The notes under the pieces: generated by a model
What the model was told of the DNA's origin: nothing
The model's input: the letters and a program-made list of their open reading frames with translations, nothing else
Database searches by the model: none
Assembly: GCF_028656955.1 (NCBI RefSeq)
Contig: NZ_JAMDGY010000051.1
Span: 1 to 49,643 of the forward strand
Source of the DNA: Pseudomonas fontis
Lineage (GTDB): Bacteria; Pseudomonadota; Gammaproteobacteria; Pseudomonadales; Pseudomonadaceae
DNA: 49,643 nt
Reading direction: 5' to 3'
Translations under genes and position numbers: made by a program
Part shown: positions 1-7,953 of the stretch, one piece after another
How the letters are laid out: every line of letters starts with the position of its first letter
Position numbering within the stretch: the stretch's first letter is position 1

Positions 1-15
1 CTCCTCAGGAAAAGT

Positions 16-47
16 GAGAACCTCAGCAGTGTAGACCTGAGGTTCTC
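16..47. repeat. Perfect 11-bp stem hairpin
   Basis: GAGAACCTCAG (16-26) is matched exactly by CTGAGGTTCTC (37-47) around a 10-base loop. No T run follows on either strand within the window, so a simple Rho-independent terminator is not supported. It may end a gene lying left of the window or be a protein-binding site. Confidence 0.6.
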
Positions 48-119
48 GCCGGGCTGACCATCTCATTAACGCCTAGCCCCCCATTCGGCCCTACGCTGCG
101 CTTCGGGTCCCTTCACTCC

Positions 120-225
120 GGTGCCGTTAAACGGGCCCGCGGACACAAGTTGCTGCGCAACTTGCACGCCTCGCGTCTTCGGCTTACGCCGAAGGGGGCT
201 ACGCCCCTGCCCGTTTAACGACACC
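120..225. repeat. 106-bp multi-branched palindromic element
   Basis: The outer arms 120-136 and 209-225 pair over 17 bp with one mismatch. Inside are three separate hairpins: CAAGTTGC/GCAACTTG (146-153 with 157-164), CTTCGGC/GCCGAAG (177-183 with 188-194) and GGGGC/GCCCC (195-199 with 203-207). The result is a cloverleaf-like fold in either strand. It is not a tRNA: there is no T-loop signature and the arm lengths do not fit. It is probably an intergenic repeat; the copy number in the genome cannot be judged from here. Confidence 0.6.
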
Positions 226-344
226 TGCGTTCAGCCTCTGGAAGACGGGGCGCTCAGATCAAAATCAAGGGCAGATCAAGATCAACGGCACAATTCGCTT
301 CGCTCTTGCTTTGTTAACTGTGGGCTGGCCTATCGCTGGCTAAC

Positions 345-438
345 GTAGCCGCTGCCGTCAGGCTGCGCTCGCCTGCACAGCAGGCGCCGCCTTTGGGAGC
401 CCTTACGGGCTCCAGCGCAGCCTGCCGGCAGCGGCTAC
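345..438 (-). repeat. 94-bp two-hairpin palindrome, copy 1 (inverted)
   Basis: The outer arms 345-369 and 414-438 pair over 25 bp with one mismatch. The interior folds into two smaller hairpins. The reverse complement matches the copy at 10487-10580 almost base for base, so this copy lies in the opposite orientation. The single arm mismatch (GCCGTCAGG on one arm, GCCGGCAGG on the other) falls at the same place in both copies and gives the element a direction. Confidence 0.85.
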
Positions 439-540
439 GAAAATTGTGCAAGAGTGTGTTTGTGTGGTTTTTGCTTTAAGTGACGTACACAAATTTTGCA
501 AACGACTCGGTCTCCCGGCCCCCCAGTAGGCTGAGTGGAG

Positions 541-649
541 CCCACGCGGAGTGGGGTGAGGGCCATGGATGGCCCGAAAGCGCCGATGGGCCAGGGACGT
601 CCCTTCGGCGCGGCCCCACGGAGCGTGGGCGGAAGGGGCCCTTAGCCCC
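541..649. repeat. GC-rich folded intergenic block
   Basis: CCCACGC (541-547) can pair with GCGTGGG (623-629). Inside lie GGGCCA/TGGCCC (560-565 with 570-575) and GCGCCGA/TCGGCGC (580-586 with 605-611), the latter enclosing GGGACGTCCC. A further GGGGC/GCCCC hairpin sits at 635-649. This lies downstream of the LysR gene on the minus strand, but there is no T run to make it a clear terminator. It looks like another Pseudomonas intergenic repeat. Confidence 0.5.
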
Positions 650-694
650 AATAAAATCAAATGGATAAGCCCACAGAAACCAACCTCAAAAACC

Positions 695-1621
695 CTATTT
701 CAACAACGCATCCCGCTCATCCTGCGCCACCACCGCCTGACACAACTCAATCATCTGCTCGCGCATCCACCGATTGGCCGGATCCTGATCCGTACTCTCA
801 TGCCAATACAGGTGCGTCTCCAACGCCGGCACCTCAACCGGCAAACTCACATAGTTGAGCTGATGCCGCCGGGCAAAACGCTCCGGCACGGTCATCACCA
901 TGTCAGTCTGCTGCAACACCTGCGAGGCCATCAGGTAATGCTGCGAACGCAGGGCAATCTTGCGCTGCACACCCATCTTGCCCAACGCCAGGTCCACATA
1001 CCCCAGGCCATTGCGCCGGCTGGAGATATGGATGTGGGTCATGGCCAGATAATCATCCAGGCTGATCTTGTCCTTGGCCATCGGGTGCCCCTGGCGCAAC
1101 GCACACACATACTGGTCCTGCATCAGCTTGACGTGGCGCACCTGCGGGTCAGTGTTCAGCGGGGCATCCACGGCAAAGTCCAGCCGCCCGGCGGCCAGTT
1201 CCTTGGTGGTTTCCCGGCGTTTGCAAAGGAAACTCTCGATCACCACCGCCGGCGCCAAGCGCCGCAAACGCTGGAACAGCGACGGCAGGATCACCGCCTC
1301 GGTCAGGTCGGTCATGCTGATACGGAAGGTCTTGTTCGCCTGCAACGGGTTGAAGATCCGGCTCTCCTGCACCGACACCCGCAACAACGACAGCGCATTG
1401 CGCACCGGGCCGATGATGTTCTGCGCCATCGGTGTAGGCACCATGCCCTGGGCCGTACGCACGAACAACGGGTCGTTGAAGGTCTCGCGCAACCGCGCCA
1501 GCGCATTGGACACCGCCGGTTGGGTAATGCCGACAATCTGCCCGGCACGGGTCAGGTTGGCTTCGGTATAGATGGCGTCGAAGACGATGAACAGATTCAG
1601 GTCGACCTTGCTCAGGTTCAT
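695..1621 (-). CDS. LysR-family transcriptional regulator
   Basis: This 308-residue protein has the LysR layout. An N-terminal winged helix-turn-helix spans about residues 6-65 (LNLFIVFDAIY, then TQPAVSNALARLRE, then LFVRTAQGMVPT), followed by a periplasmic-binding-like effector domain. The sequence resembles the NodD/SyrM-like branch, in which the early motif is VDLNLF. The start is set by the MNLSKVDLNL opening, usual for the family. It is divergent from the acyl-CoA dehydrogenase gene 138 bp away, and a CCGAT-N5-ATCGG palindrome lies between them, so it probably controls that gene and itself. The effector is unknown but is likely an acyl-CoA or carboxylic acid linked to the neighbour's pathway. 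Confidence 0.9.
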   Translation of the reverse strand: MNLSKVDLNLFIVFDAIYTEANLTRAGQIVGITQPAVSNALARLRETFNDPLFVRTAQGMVPTPMAQNIIGPVRNALSLLRVSVQESRIFNPLQANKTFRISMTDLTEAVILPSLFQRLRRLAPAVVIESFLCKRRETTKELAAGRLDFAVDAPLNTDPQVRHVKLMQDQYVCALRQGHPMAKDKISLDDYLAMTHIHISSRRNGLGYVDLALGKMGVQRKIALRSQHYLMASQVLQQTDMVMTVPERFARRHQLNYVSLPVEVPALETHLYWHESTDQDPANRWMREQMIELCQAVVAQDERDALLK

Positions 1622-1648
1622 GGGCGCTGCTCTTGTAGGTGTTATCAG

Positions 1649-1663
1649 CCGATCATATATCGG
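1649..1663. promoter_or_regulatory. Candidate LysR operator
   Basis: CCGAT (1649-1653) and ATCGG (1659-1663) form an interrupted palindrome with a 5-bp AT-rich centre in the gap between the divergent lysR and acyl-CoA dehydrogenase genes. LysR proteins typically bind short dyads of this kind near the middle of such gaps. The binding itself is inferred. Confidence 0.45.
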
Positions 1664-1759
1664 TTATGAATGTTAATACACGCCGAGAATAGGCTAGGTG
1701 GATTTTGCCGGGTGATCTAGCATCAGTGACAGACCCCTTTTCCGTAGAAGGTACTGCCC

Positions 1760-2989
1760 ATGGATTTCGCCTATTCACCCAAGGTCCAGGCGCTGCGCGA
1801 ACGTGTTACCGCGTTCATGGACGCCTATGTCTATCCCGCCGAAGCGGTGTTCGAGCGTCAGGTCGCCGAGGGCGATCGCTGGCAGCCGACCGCGATCATG
1901 GAAGAACTGAAGAACAAGGCCAAGGCCGAAGGGCTGTGGAACCTGTTCCTGCCCGAGTCGGAACTGGGCGCGGGCCTGACCAACCTTGAATACGCGCCAC
2001 TGGCGGAAATCATGGGCCGCTCGCTGCTCGGCCCCGAGCCCTTCAACTGCTCGGCGCCCGACACCGGCAATATGGAAGTGCTGGTGCGCTACGCCAGCGA
2101 AGCGCAAAAACGCCAATGGCTCGAACCGCTGCTGCGCGGTGATATCCGCTCGGCATTCGCCATGACCGAGCCCGACGTGGCCTCCTCGGACGCCACCAAC
2201 ATGGCCGCCCGCGCCGTGCGCGATGGTGACGAATGGGTGATCAACGGCCGCAAGTGGTGGACCTCCGGGGCCTGCGACCCACGCTGCAAGATCATGATCT
2301 TCATGGGCCTGAGCAACCCCGATGGCCCACGCCATCAGCAGCACTCGATGATCCTCGTGCCCACCGACACCCCCGGGGTGAAAATCGTCCGCCCGCTGCC
2401 GGTGTTTGGCTACGACGACGCACCGCACGGCCACGCCGAAGTGCTGTTCGAAAACGTCCGGGTCCCGTACGAGAACGTATTGCTCGGCGAGGGCCGAGGC
2501 TTCGAGATCGCCCAAGGCCGCCTCGGCCCTGGCCGCATCCACCACTGCATGCGCTCGATCGGCATGGCCGAACGCGCGCTGGAGCTGATGTGCAAACGCT
2601 CCGTTGAACGCACCGCGTTCGGCAAGCCGCTGGCGCGCCTGGGTGGCAACATCGACAAGATTGCCGACTCGCGCATGGAAATCGACATGGCCCGCCTGCT
2701 GACCCTCAAGGCGGCCTACATGATGGACACCGTCGGCAACAAGGTCGCCCGCAGCGAGATCGCGCAGATCAAGGTGGTCGCGCCCAACGTGGCCCTCAAG
2801 GTGATCGACCGCGCCATCCAGATTCACGGTGGGGCAGGGGTGTCCGGCGACTTCCCGCTGGCCTACATGTACGCCATGCAGCGCACCCTGCGCCTGGCCG
2901 ACGGCCCGGACGAAGTCCATCGCGCGGCCATCGGCAAGTACGAGGTGGGCAAGTACGTGCCCAAGGAACTGCTGCGCAGCGGGCATTGA
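1760..2989 (+). CDS. Acyl-CoA dehydrogenase, ACAD10/11-like
   Basis: This 409-residue flavoprotein would oxidise an acyl-CoA to the 2-enoyl-CoA and pass electrons to electron-transfer flavoprotein. The three-part fold is visible: a helical N-terminal domain, a beta domain with the FAD/substrate motif AFAMTEPDVASSDATN (about residues 131-146) and WWTSGA, and a C-terminal helical domain with RTAFGKPL and IQIHGGAGVSGD. The late motif GPDEVH, in place of the YEG of medium-chain enzymes, is typical of the ACAD10/11-like branch. An AAGG ribosome site lies 8 bases before the ATG. The neighbouring LysR gene is the likely regulator. The natural chain length is not readable from sequence. Confidence 0.9.
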   Translation: MDFAYSPKVQALRERVTAFMDAYVYPAEAVFERQVAEGDRWQPTAIMEELKNKAKAEGLWNLFLPESELGAGLTNLEYAPLAEIMGRSLLGPEPFNCSAPDTGNMEVLVRYASEAQKRQWLEPLLRGDIRSAFAMTEPDVASSDATNMAARAVRDGDEWVINGRKWWTSGACDPRCKIMIFMGLSNPDGPRHQQHSMILVPTDTPGVKIVRPLPVFGYDDAPHGHAEVLFENVRVPYENVLLGEGRGFEIAQGRLGPGRIHHCMRSIGMAERALELMCKRSVERTAFGKPLARLGGNIDKIADSRMEIDMARLLTLKAAYMMDTVGNKVARSEIAQIKVVAPNVALKVIDRAIQIHGGAGVSGDFPLAYMYAMQRTLRLADGPDEVHRAAIGKYEVGKYVPKELLRSGH

Positions 2990-2998
2990 TCCACGCCG

Positions 2999-4033
2999 CT
3001 ACAGGGCCCGCTTCGGCGGGCCTTTTTCATCCTGCGGGAGCGCTTTCACCTCGGCCTCTGGGGGTTGCCGGGTCTTGAACAGCGACAGCAGCACCCCCCC
3101 GGCCAGCAAGCCGAACGTCACCCCCAGCGAGAGCAGCGGCGGCACCTTGCCGATGATGCCGTGCAGGAAGATCTTGCCGCCAATGAACATCAGCACCAGC
3201 GCCAGGGCGTACTTGAGATAGACAAAGCGATGCATCAACGCGGCAAGCGCGAAGTACAGCGCACGCAGGCCGAGAATCGCGAAGATGTTCGAGGTGTAGA
3301 CGATGAATGGGTCCTGGGTGATGGCGAAGATCGCCGGCACGCTGTCCACGGCAAACACCAGGTCGGCCAGCTCGATCAGCACCAGCGCCAGGAACAGCGG
3401 CGTGGCGTAACGTATGGCCTTGCTCGCGCCCGGCGGGGTGAGGTGCACGAAAAAGCGCGCGCCGTGCAGCTCGTCGGTGACGCGCATGTGCCGGCGCACG
3501 AACTTGATCACCGGGTTTTTGGCGAGGTCAGGGTGTGCTTCTTCGCGGGTGAACAGCATCTTGATCCCGGTGAACAGCAGGAAGGCACCGAACACGTAGA
3601 GAATCCAGTCGAACTCGCGCACCAGCGCACTGCCCACGCCGATCATGATCGCCCGCAACACCACCACCCCGAGGATGCCCCAGAACAGCACGCGATGCTG
3701 ATAGCGCCGAGGGATGGCGAAGAAGCCGAAGATCATCGCCATGACGAACACGTTGTCCATCGACAGCGACTGCTCGACCAGCAGCCCGGTGTAGAACTCC
3801 AGCGCGCTTTGCGCCCCCAGCTCGTACCAGACCCACCCGCCGAACATCACCCCGACACTGAAATAGCCGGCATACAGCAGCAGGCTTTCGCGCATTTCGA
3901 TTTCGCGCTCTTCGCGGTGCAGCACGCCGAGGTCGAACACCAGCAGGGCAAAAACGATGACGATGAACACCAGCCACAGCCAGGCCTGGGTGCCGAGGAA
4001 ATCCTGAGTGAAAAACGCCTGTAGAGCTGCCAT
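2999..4033 (-). CDS. TerC-family integral membrane protein
   Basis: This TerC/Alx-type membrane protein has 344 residues and about eight or nine hydrophobic segments. Family members are linked to tellurite resistance and to manganese or other metal export at the membrane. Acidic motifs typical of the family are visible inside the membrane region: LSMDNVFVMAMIFG, then LVLIELADLVFAVDSVPA. I chose the ATG at 4033 because AAGGAGGGG lies just upstream; an in-frame ATG at 4117 would add 28 polar residues with no ribosome site. Upstream on the minus strand lie hairpins (4082-4096 and 4107-4138), so the leader may be structured. The last codons coincide with the terminator of the convergent gene. Confidence 0.88.
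   Translation of the reverse strand: MAALQAFFTQDFLGTQAWLWLVFIVIVFALLVFDLGVLHREEREIEMRESLLLYAGYFSVGVMFGGWVWYELGAQSALEFYTGLLVEQSLSMDNVFVMAMIFGFFAIPRRYQHRVLFWGILGVVVLRAIMIGVGSALVREFDWILYVFGAFLLFTGIKMLFTREEAHPDLAKNPVIKFVRRHMRVTDELHGARFFVHLTPPGASKAIRYATPLFLALVLIELADLVFAVDSVPAIFAITQDPFIVYTSNIFAILGLRALYFALAALMHRFVYLKYALALVLMFIGGKIFLHGIIGKVPPLLSLGVTFGLLAGGVLLSLFKTRQPPEAEVKALPQDEKGPPKRAL
3004..3027 (+). terminator. Rho-independent terminator of the acyl-CoA dehydrogenase gene
   Basis: GGCCCGC-TTCG-GCGGGCC (3005-3022) is followed by TTTTT, starting 15 bp after the dehydrogenase stop codon. The same bases, read on the minus strand, encode the last ten codons of terC (DEKGPPKRAL). The terminator is therefore embedded inside the end of the convergent gene. 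Confidence 0.85.
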
Positions 4034-4106
4034 GAGCCCCTCCTTGATGTCGTAGTTGTCTACACAACTGTGATCCGACATGGCGGCTTGGCAGCCGTCA
4101 GAGGGG

Positions 4107-4138
4107 CCCGGTATCACGCTTTAGAGCCTAGTACCGGG
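4107..4138 (-). other. Hairpin in the terC leader region
   Basis: CCCGGTA (4107-4113) pairs with TACCGGG (4132-4138) about 75 bp upstream of the terC start, and a second small stem (GGCT/AGCC, 4085-4096) lies closer. Some terC/alx genes carry a manganese yybP-ykoY riboswitch, but I do not see its conserved GGGGAGUA segment, so I only record structured DNA. Confidence 0.35.
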
Positions 4139-4216
4139 TAGACGCAGGCGTGTGCTTGCGCTGTTACAAGCTTTTACAAGGTTTGTGAAAAAATCGTGAT
4201 TTGTTGTCATTTGCAT

Positions 4217-4238
4217 ATGGAAATGATTCTTAGTAAGT
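4217..4238 (+). promoter_or_regulatory. Weak Fur-box-like sequence before the siderophore receptor gene
   Basis: GGAAATGATTCTTAGTAAG matches roughly 11 of 19 positions of the Fur consensus, best in its left half (AAATGAT). It lies about 110 bp upstream of the receptor gene in an AT-rich stretch. Iron repression is expected for such receptors from family knowledge; the site itself is only moderately convincing. Confidence 0.35.
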
Positions 4239-4344
4239 TTTAATCTTCGCCCCCTCGCCAGCGCCAGGACGCTTTGGCTGACAAAAAATAGCAATCAGCG
4301 ATTGGCCAAGCCATCAGCAGATTGACCATTCAGGGGAATTGAGC

Positions 4345-6585
4345 GTGCAGTATCGGAGTGGCTTCAAGGCGAAAAAATCGACAGTTGAAACCGTGGGCGG
4401 GCGGCTTCAGCGTCACCCACTGGCGTGTGCGGTGCTGGGTGTGACCCTGGCGATGCAATCCACAGTGCTCTTTGCCCAAGGGCAGGCCGCGCAGACGTCC
4501 GTACTCGAACTGGGCGCTACCTCGATCATCGACAGTCATCTGGGGGAAACCACGGAAGGCAGCGGCTCCTACACCACCGGGGCAACGCGCACCGCTACCA
4601 AGCTGGTCTTGGCACCTCGTGAAACCCCGCAGTCAGTCAGTGTGATCACCCGTCAGCAGATGGACGATCAAGGCTTGACCAGCATCACCGACGTACTGAG
4701 CAAAACACCGGGCATTACCGCCAACAAGCTCGACAGCAGCCGGGTTACGTTCAAGGCGCGCGGTTTTCAGATCGACAACTTCCAGCTCGACGGCATTCCT
4801 GCTTCTTTCCGCTTCGGCAACAGCCTGGACCAAACCGACATGGTGATCTTCGACCGTGTCGAGGTGCTGCGCGGTGCCACCGGCCTGCTCAGTGGTTTTG
4901 GCAGCCCGGCAGCGACCGTCAACCTGGTGCGCAAGCGTCCAACCAGGGAGTTCTCCGGCTATGTGTCTGCCAGCGCAGGGAGCTGGGATACCTACCGCAG
5001 CGAGTTCGATATCGGCGGCTCGCTGACCCCGCAGGGCAATGTGCGTGGGCGCTTTGTCGCGGCCTATGAAGATGGCCAGTCGTTCATGGATCACCTGGCT
5101 GAAAAGAAGCAGGTGTTCTATGGCATCGTCGAAGCTGACCTCACTGAAGACACGCTACTCAGTGTCGGCCTGAGCCGCCAGACCAATCGCCCGGAAGGCA
5201 CATCCTGGGGGCCGTCGACGCCCTTGTTGGACAGCAAGGGCAACAAGTTCCGCCTGCCGCGCTCGTTCAATCCCGGCGCCAAGTGGAGCCACTGGGACAA
5301 TAGCGTAGACAACACCTTCGTGACCCTGGAGCAGCACCTGGCGGCGGATTGGTCGCTGAAGGCCTCGATCAGCCACACCGAGTCGGACTCGCCGACGGTG
5401 CTGGGCTCGGCGGCCAATGGCGCGCCAGACCTGAACGATGGCAGCGGCATGTCGATCTGGCTGGGCAAGTATCGCTACAAGAGCACCCAGGATGCCTACG
5501 ACCTGTATGCTAGTGGCCCGTTCCAGCTCCTGGGGCGAGAGCATGAACTGGTGGTTGGCCTGACGCACCGTGATGTTCAGGCCAAGGACACCAACTGGTC
5601 GTTCATGGGCGGCAGTGCCTCGAACATCTTCGAGTGGAACGGCAACATCGCCGAGCCAGACTGGGGTGCGCCGCGCTCCCGTGCAACCACGGACGTACAG
5701 GAAACCGCCGCCTACCTGACCAGCCGCTTCAAACCGACTGACGATCTGGCGCTGATTGTCGGTACGCGGGTATCGAACTGGAAGCTGGACAGCAGCAACC
5801 ATGACCTGGTCTCCGGTGCGCGCAACCCTGACCAGTCACTGCGCGAAACCGGGGTCGTGGTGCCCTATGCTGGCATCGTCTATGACCTGAACGATACCTA
5901 CTCGGTCTATGCCAGCTACACCAGCATCTTCAAGCCCCATGAAAGTGAGCGCGACGCCAGCGGCAAGACCCTTGCGCCGGAAGAGGGTGATGCCTACGAA
6001 ATGGGGCTCAAGGGTGCGTTCTTCGACGGTCGCTTGAATGCCAGCCTGGCGGTCTTCGAGATCAAGCAGGACAACCTGGCTGAAGACACCGGCATCATCG
6101 ACCCCGCCAGCAACCGATCGGTCTTCCGTGCCATCCAGGGCGCCAAGACACGAGGTTACGAACTGGAAGTTGCCGGTGAACTCGCCACTGACTGGCAAGT
6201 GCAGGGCGGTTTCACCCACCGCATCACCCGCAATGGCGAAGATCGGAAAATCACCACCACCGAGCCTGAAAACCTGTTCCGCCTTTCCACCAGCTATCGC
6301 CTGCCGGGTCAGTTCAACAAGTTGACCATCGGCGGCGCGACAACCTGGCAGAGCAAGATCTGGCAAGACCTTTCCAACCCGCTCGGTGGTCAGACCGAGT
6401 ACACCCAATCCAGCTATTGGGTCGTGGATGCGATGGCCAAATACCAGGTGACCCAGCAGTTGTCCGTCACCGTGAACGCCAACAACCTGACTGACGAGAA
6501 GTACTTCAGCAACCTTGGTTTCTTCAACGGCGGCTATTACGGCGACCCGCGCAACTACATGCTGACCACCCGTTACGCGTTCTGA
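4345..6585 (+). CDS. TonB-dependent siderophore receptor
   Basis: This outer-membrane barrel of 746 residues would import a ferric siderophore using TonB energy. A long basic N-terminus and a hydrophobic stretch (LACAVLGVTLAMQSTVLFAQ) form the signal peptide. The plug domain follows directly (TPQSVSVITRQQM, then FQLDGIPA and VEVLRGATGLLSG), then the barrel, ending in the usual C-terminal aromatic residue (TRYAF). There is no extra N-terminal STN signalling domain, so it should be a simple importer without FecR-type signalling. I chose GTG at 4345 because AGGGG lies eight bases upstream; the TTG at 4339 is too close to it. The siderophore is not identifiable; FhuE- or FpvA-like ferric hydroxamate receptors are the nearest relatives by motif. 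Confidence 0.92.
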   Translation: MQYRSGFKAKKSTVETVGGRLQRHPLACAVLGVTLAMQSTVLFAQGQAAQTSVLELGATSIIDSHLGETTEGSGSYTTGATRTATKLVLAPRETPQSVSVITRQQMDDQGLTSITDVLSKTPGITANKLDSSRVTFKARGFQIDNFQLDGIPASFRFGNSLDQTDMVIFDRVEVLRGATGLLSGFGSPAATVNLVRKRPTREFSGYVSASAGSWDTYRSEFDIGGSLTPQGNVRGRFVAAYEDGQSFMDHLAEKKQVFYGIVEADLTEDTLLSVGLSRQTNRPEGTSWGPSTPLLDSKGNKFRLPRSFNPGAKWSHWDNSVDNTFVTLEQHLAADWSLKASISHTESDSPTVLGSAANGAPDLNDGSGMSIWLGKYRYKSTQDAYDLYASGPFQLLGREHELVVGLTHRDVQAKDTNWSFMGGSASNIFEWNGNIAEPDWGAPRSRATTDVQETAAYLTSRFKPTDDLALIVGTRVSNWKLDSSNHDLVSGARNPDQSLRETGVVVPYAGIVYDLNDTYSVYASYTSIFKPHESERDASGKTLAPEEGDAYEMGLKGAFFDGRLNASLAVFEIKQDNLAEDTGIIDPASNRSVFRAIQGAKTRGYELEVAGELATDWQVQGGFTHRITRNGEDRKITTTEPENLFRLSTSYRLPGQFNKLTIGGATTWQSKIWQDLSNPLGGQTEYTQSSYWVVDAMAKYQVTQQLSVTVNANNLTDEKYFSNLGFFNGGYYGDPRNYMLTTRYAF

Positions 6586-6630
6586 TTGACGTACCTGCCC
6601 CCTTCGCAAGGTGCGAGGGGAGTGCAGGGC

Positions 6631-7953
6631 TCAATACACCCAGACTTCCACCCGGCGGTTGCGGATGCGCCCTTGCTCGTCGTTGTTGGCGGCCACCGGC
6701 ATCTCGTCACCCAGGCCGATGACCTCGCGCAGGTCGACGCCGTTCTTCGCCAGTTCACGGCGCACCGCCAGGGCGCGCAAGCGCGACAACAGGTCGGCCC
6801 GCTGGGTATCGTCCTTGGCATCACCGAAGCCCACCAGCACTACTTTCTGCTGCAGTTTGTCGTTCTGGCGCAGGTACTCCACCACCCGCTGCACATCGCG
6901 CAAGGCCTTGTTGTCGAGGCTGGCATTGCCTTCCTGGAAGCGGAAGTTCACCGATAGGCGCTGGGCGGAAGTGGCCAGGCGCCGATAGCGCGGCGGTTGC
7001 TCGTCCTGGGCATCGACCTGCAACGGCGTGACCTGCTGGCCAATGAAGCCGTTGCTGGCAACGATGGCCTGGCCCTGGGCTTGCTGGGTGAAGTCGAGCA
7101 GTGCCCGTGCCAGTGGGTTGCGCTGGCCGGCCGGCAGGTAGAAATACAGGCGCCGCGCCAACGGATAATCCTCGCTGGCGATCAGCCCGGGGCTGGGCAA
7201 CATCGCCTGGGAGTGGCCGTCGGCAATCGCCAGCACCTTGTTGCCATGCACGCTGGACAGGCTGCTGAAACCAATGGCCAGGCGGTCGTGGCGCACTTCA
7301 TTGGCCAGCTCGTCTGCCGCCTCGAAACGCCGTGCGTTGGCCGCCAGCGACTGCTGGTGCGGGTCGAGCACCAGCGCCTTGAAGGTTTCGAAGGTGCCGG
7401 AGCGATCATCCCGGGCGTACAGGTGGATCGGCCCGCTGCCAATGCCCAGCTCGCTCCAGTTGCGCAGCTTGCCGGAGAAGATCTCGGCCAGTTGTGCGGT
7501 GGTCAATTGCGGCAGGGGATTGTCCGGGTGGACGATCACCGCGACGCCGTCCAGGGCAATCACGTGCTCGGCATCGGCGCGCTTCAGGTCGCCGAAGGCG
7601 CGCAGCTCCTGCCATTCGCTGTCCTTGATCGGGCGCGAAGCGGCGGCCATCTCGGCTTGCCCGGCCTTCAACGCGCTGAAGCCGGTGCTGGTGCCGTGGG
7701 CGGCAATGGCGACACGGGTGTAATTGCCCTGGGCATCGCGGCCCTGGACGATGACTTCGTTGGCCACCGCCGTGGGCAGGGTCTCGATGGCGCCCAGGCC
7801 CTGGGCGGCCAGCAGGCCACGTACCAGCGCCGGCGCGAGGGCCGCGCCGATGGTGTTGGACCCTTGCAGGCGCAGGGCCGGGGCGTCTTCGTTGGCGGCG
7901 AAGGCGGGCAGCGCGAGCAGGGTGAAACACAGGGCAATCAGGGCGCGGTACAT
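6631..7953 (-). CDS. Phosphate-binding-protein-like domain fused to OmpA domain
   Basis: The protein has 440 residues. A clear signal peptide (MYRALIALCFTLLALPAFA) is followed by a PstS-type substrate-binding domain (LRLQGSNTIG near residue 28, then STGFSALKAGQAEMA and YARDDRSGTFETF) and, from about residue 320, an OmpA/MotB peptidoglycan-binding domain (FRFQEGNASL to NRRVEVWVY). It would be a periplasmic binding protein tethered to the cell wall. The start at 7953 is chosen for the signal peptide; a longer frame to 8043 adds 30 non-secretory residues. It is alone: no pst permease or ATPase is adjacent, so a role in phosphate sensing or scavenging is more likely than direct transport. It is convergent with the receptor gene. 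Confidence 0.85.
   Translation of the reverse strand: MYRALIALCFTLLALPAFAANEDAPALRLQGSNTIGAALAPALVRGLLAAQGLGAIETLPTAVANEVIVQGRDAQGNYTRVAIAAHGTSTGFSALKAGQAEMAAASRPIKDSEWQELRAFGDLKRADAEHVIALDGVAVIVHPDNPLPQLTTAQLAEIFSGKLRNWSELGIGSGPIHLYARDDRSGTFETFKALVLDPHQQSLAANARRFEAADELANEVRHDRLAIGFSSLSSVHGNKVLAIADGHSQAMLPSPGLIASEDYPLARRLYFYLPAGQRNPLARALLDFTQQAQGQAIVASNGFIGQQVTPLQVDAQDEQPPRYRRLATSAQRLSVNFRFQEGNASLDNKALRDVQRVVEYLRQNDKLQQKVVLVGFGDAKDDTQRADLLSRLRALAVRRELAKNGVDLREVIGLGDEMPVAANNDEQGRIRNRRVEVWVY

Larger units (their letters stand above)
1..694. other. Gene-free intergenic region rich in inverted repeats
   Basis: No open frame here has a plausible ribosome site, family motif or normal codon pattern, so I call no protein gene. 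The stretch holds a short perfect hairpin (16-47), a 106-bp multi-branched palindrome (120-225), one copy of a 94-bp palindrome that recurs twice in the window (345-438), and a GC-rich folded block (541-649). Position 660-694 runs into the 3' end of the LysR gene on the minus strand. Such clusters of structured repeats are common between genes in Pseudomonas. No integrase, transposase or tRNA is visible beside them. Confidence 0.7.

Noticed and set aside
120..225. tRNA or tRNA-like gene
   Set aside because: The cloverleaf outline is tempting, but the arm lengths are wrong and there is no T-loop or anticodon-stem pattern.
1..694. Insertion sequence or integrative element end
   Set aside because: No transposase, integrase, direct target repeat or tRNA can be seen; the structure is only inverted repeats.
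1775..2986. Open frame of 403 codons antisense to the acyl-CoA dehydrogenase
   Set aside because: His- and Gly-rich shadow translation without motifs; the dehydrogenase frame is clear.
4034..4140. Manganese (yybP-ykoY) riboswitch before terC
   Set aside because: Hairpins are present but the conserved GGGGAGUA-type segment is not.
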